15,740 bases of DNA from an uncultured bacterium (lineage in GTDB: Bacteria; Bacteroidota; Bacteroidia; Bacteroidales; Bacteroidaceae), in contig CAJMPR010000039.1 of the NCBI GenBank assembly GCA_905215345.1, positions 1 to 15,740 of the forward strand. The letters are read 5' to 3'. The translations under genes and the position numbers were made by a program. Of the stretch, positions 14,366 to 15,740 are shown piece by piece. The notes under the pieces were generated by a model. It was not told where the DNA came from, ran no database searches, and saw only the letters and a list, made by a program, of their open reading frames with translations. Position 1 is the first letter of the stretch; each line of letters begins with the position of its first letter.

Positions 14366-15740
14366 TTAAGGAGTAACATTCAATACATCGTAGTTTATTT
14401 CGGGATGCGCCGTATCGGTCGGGGTCTGCTTCCAGAAATTTTTGGAATCCCACTGCTTAGTTGTGCCACTTATAATATATGAGTTGGTGGGAGGATAGTA
14501 ATCTATGAGCTGGTAGGGCATCTCTGATTTTAGAGTGTTGTCGGTCATAAGCTGTTGCACTGTCATTCCAAAGTTGGATAATGTGGCGTAGTGATAGCAC
14601 TGCTTGTTTGAGCCGGCGCTTGTTCCGAACCCGTCGCTGTAGAGAGACGACTGACTTCCAAAAGCGGATGGATCGGGTATCGTCCGACCGTCTCCATAAC
14701 AATAGGCACATGTACTGGATCCTTGGTTGCCTATAAAACCGCCAAAATAAAATTCGCCTATAGGACCACCGCTTGCACTGGGATATGTGAGAGCAAGGGA
14801 CGTATAGCTATAGCAACATCCAAAGGAAGTATTAACAGAGCGGGCATAACCTGCAAAACCGCCTGCGTTCAGAATTCTGGGTGAATCGTTGGTAACATAT
14901 CCCGTGGGGAAAGCGATTGTTATATTTCCCGAAGAATAAGAACCAATAAATTGGCTGCGGCAGTCGTTTGAATTATCACTGCCCAAAAATCCTCCCACAT
15001 TGATAGTATGCGCTATTCTGGCATCAAGAGTTGTCATCATTATGTCGCCCGAAGCATGGCTGGCTGCGATGTTGCATCCGGGGGGGCTTGACATGGATGA
15101 TGTATATCCTATCAATCCTCCTACAACGCAGGACATATACCCCTCTGTACCCATTTTGGGGGCGTATAATCCCTCTTCTCCTATAGTAACATCCGCATGG
15201 CAGAAGGATATTAAGGCGTCTGCTGCCCTTCCTATTAATCCGCCTGTCGCGATTATTATGCCGTCCGTATCATTATGATAGCACGGTATTGTCCTGATTT
15301 TTCCGGTGACGGAACAGCAAGTTATGAATGTTGCATTCTCGGCTTCTCCCACTAATGTTCCTGTACTTTGTATTAGATGTTGAACTGAGACATCTACATC
15401 CGGCAGGTGTATACCCGCCAAGTTTGCGCCTTTTGTAAAACCGAAAAGACCGACAGCGTAACCGCCCTCGTCATAAGCTCGGCCTGTCATCTTCAAATTG
15501 CTTATGGTATGTCCGTTTCCGTTATAAGTTCCTGTAAAAGCGACGCCTTTTGTTGCTCCTATCGGCACCCAGTCGTCGGCAAGTCTTTGATAAGATGTAT
15601 TACTGCTTTTCTTGAGGTCTTGCAGGTCGATGTCCGCCACTTGTATGGCTGTCGCGCTATATTCACCTCTATATACAGCTTCATTGAACTTGGCAAGGTC
15701 TTCGGCGGTGGCTATAACATAGTCGTAGCCCTCATAGCTG
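14366..15740 (-). CDS. GLUG-repeat cell-surface protein, 5' end beyond window
   Basis: The frame stays open to the right edge, so 457 C-terminal residues are visible and the N-terminus with its signal peptide is missing. A GTG at 15640 is not the start: the upstream codons encode VIATAEDLAKFNEAV and GEYSATAIQVADIDL, a standard entry to these domains. Next come WVPIG and GTYNGNGHTISNLKM, then a series of repeats built around GLFG, GGLIG, GGLIG, GGFLG, GGFAG and GGFIG, about 45 residues apart. This is the GLUG motif pattern of adhesin-like beta-helix proteins. Several cysteines occur in the repeats. It is the first visible gene of a leftward operon with the fimbrillin-like lipoprotein; the two may form a surface adhesin, which is inference. 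Confidence 0.85.
   Translation of the reverse strand, partial: SYEGYDYVIATAEDLAKFNEAVYRGEYSATAIQVADIDLQDLKKSSNTSYQRLADDWVPIGATKGVAFTGTYNGNGHTISNLKMTGRAYDEGGYAVGLFGFTKGANLAGIHLPDVDVSVQHLIQSTGTLVGEAENATFITCCSVTGKIRTIPCYHNDTDGIIIATGGLIGRAADALISFCHADVTIGEEGLYAPKMGTEGYMSCVVGGLIGYTSSMSSPPGCNIAASHASGDIMMTTLDARIAHTINVGGFLGSDNSNDCRSQFIGSYSSGNITIAFPTGYVTNDSPRILNAGGFAGYARSVNTSFGCCYSYTSLALTYPSASGGPIGEFYFGGFIGNQGSSTCAYCYGDGRTIPDPSAFGSQSSLYSDGFGTSAGSNKQCYHYATLSNFGMTVQQLMTDNTLKSEMPYQLIDYYPPTNSYIISGTTKQWDSKNFWKQTPTDTAHPEINYDVLNVTP

Noticed and set aside
13854..14453. Arg/His-rich reading frame overlapping the fimbrillin-like gene on the same strand
   Set aside because: Its composition is that of a shifted frame of the G+C-rich fimbrillin coding region, with no domain or signal peptide.

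Overview
The window looks like chromosomal DNA of a Bacteroides or close relative. The evidence is promoter boxes of the TAnnTTTG type, A-rich leaders without clear Shine-Dalgarno sites, a PL21-type heparinase II, a GLUG-repeat surface protein and a fimbrillin-like lipoprotein. Everything below was read by eye from sequence; no database search was run.

Left part (1-7486) is housekeeping. After a 364-base noncoding leader, which also carries a leftward promoter for a gene outside the window, comes a rightward cluster: purU, hisH, hisA, hisF, hisIE and an FtsE-like ABC ATPase, then lysC and lysA. HisH and HisF make imidazole-glycerol phosphate and AICAR, with HisA and HisIE supplying the earlier steps. 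LysC and LysA are the first and last enzymes of the lysine/diaminopimelate route. Clear hairpin-plus-T terminators follow lysC and lysA. The spacers around hisF hold three arrays of a 7-base repeat, one of them inverted.

Middle part (7528-13406) is the most informative. A secreted heparinase II gene is followed directly by a compact A+T-rich restriction-modification island of the DpnII/MboI (GATC) type: Dam-like methyltransferase, DpnII-family endonuclease, an unrecognised 173-residue protein, and a second DpnA-like methyltransferase. The island is bracketed by a 182-bp direct repeat of the last 55 codons, stop codon and 14 bases of 3' flank of the heparinase gene. The upstream copy completes the gene; the downstream copy is an orphan fragment. 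The copies differ at four positions only, all silent third codon positions in the first 45 bp. This points to insertion with long target duplication, or recombination with a slightly diverged allele, with no integrase or transposase visible.

Right part (13466-15740) is a leftward pair of cell-surface genes, convergent with the island: a GLUG-repeat protein (5' end beyond the window) and a fimbrillin-like lipoprotein whose 5' coding end contains a strong inverted repeat.
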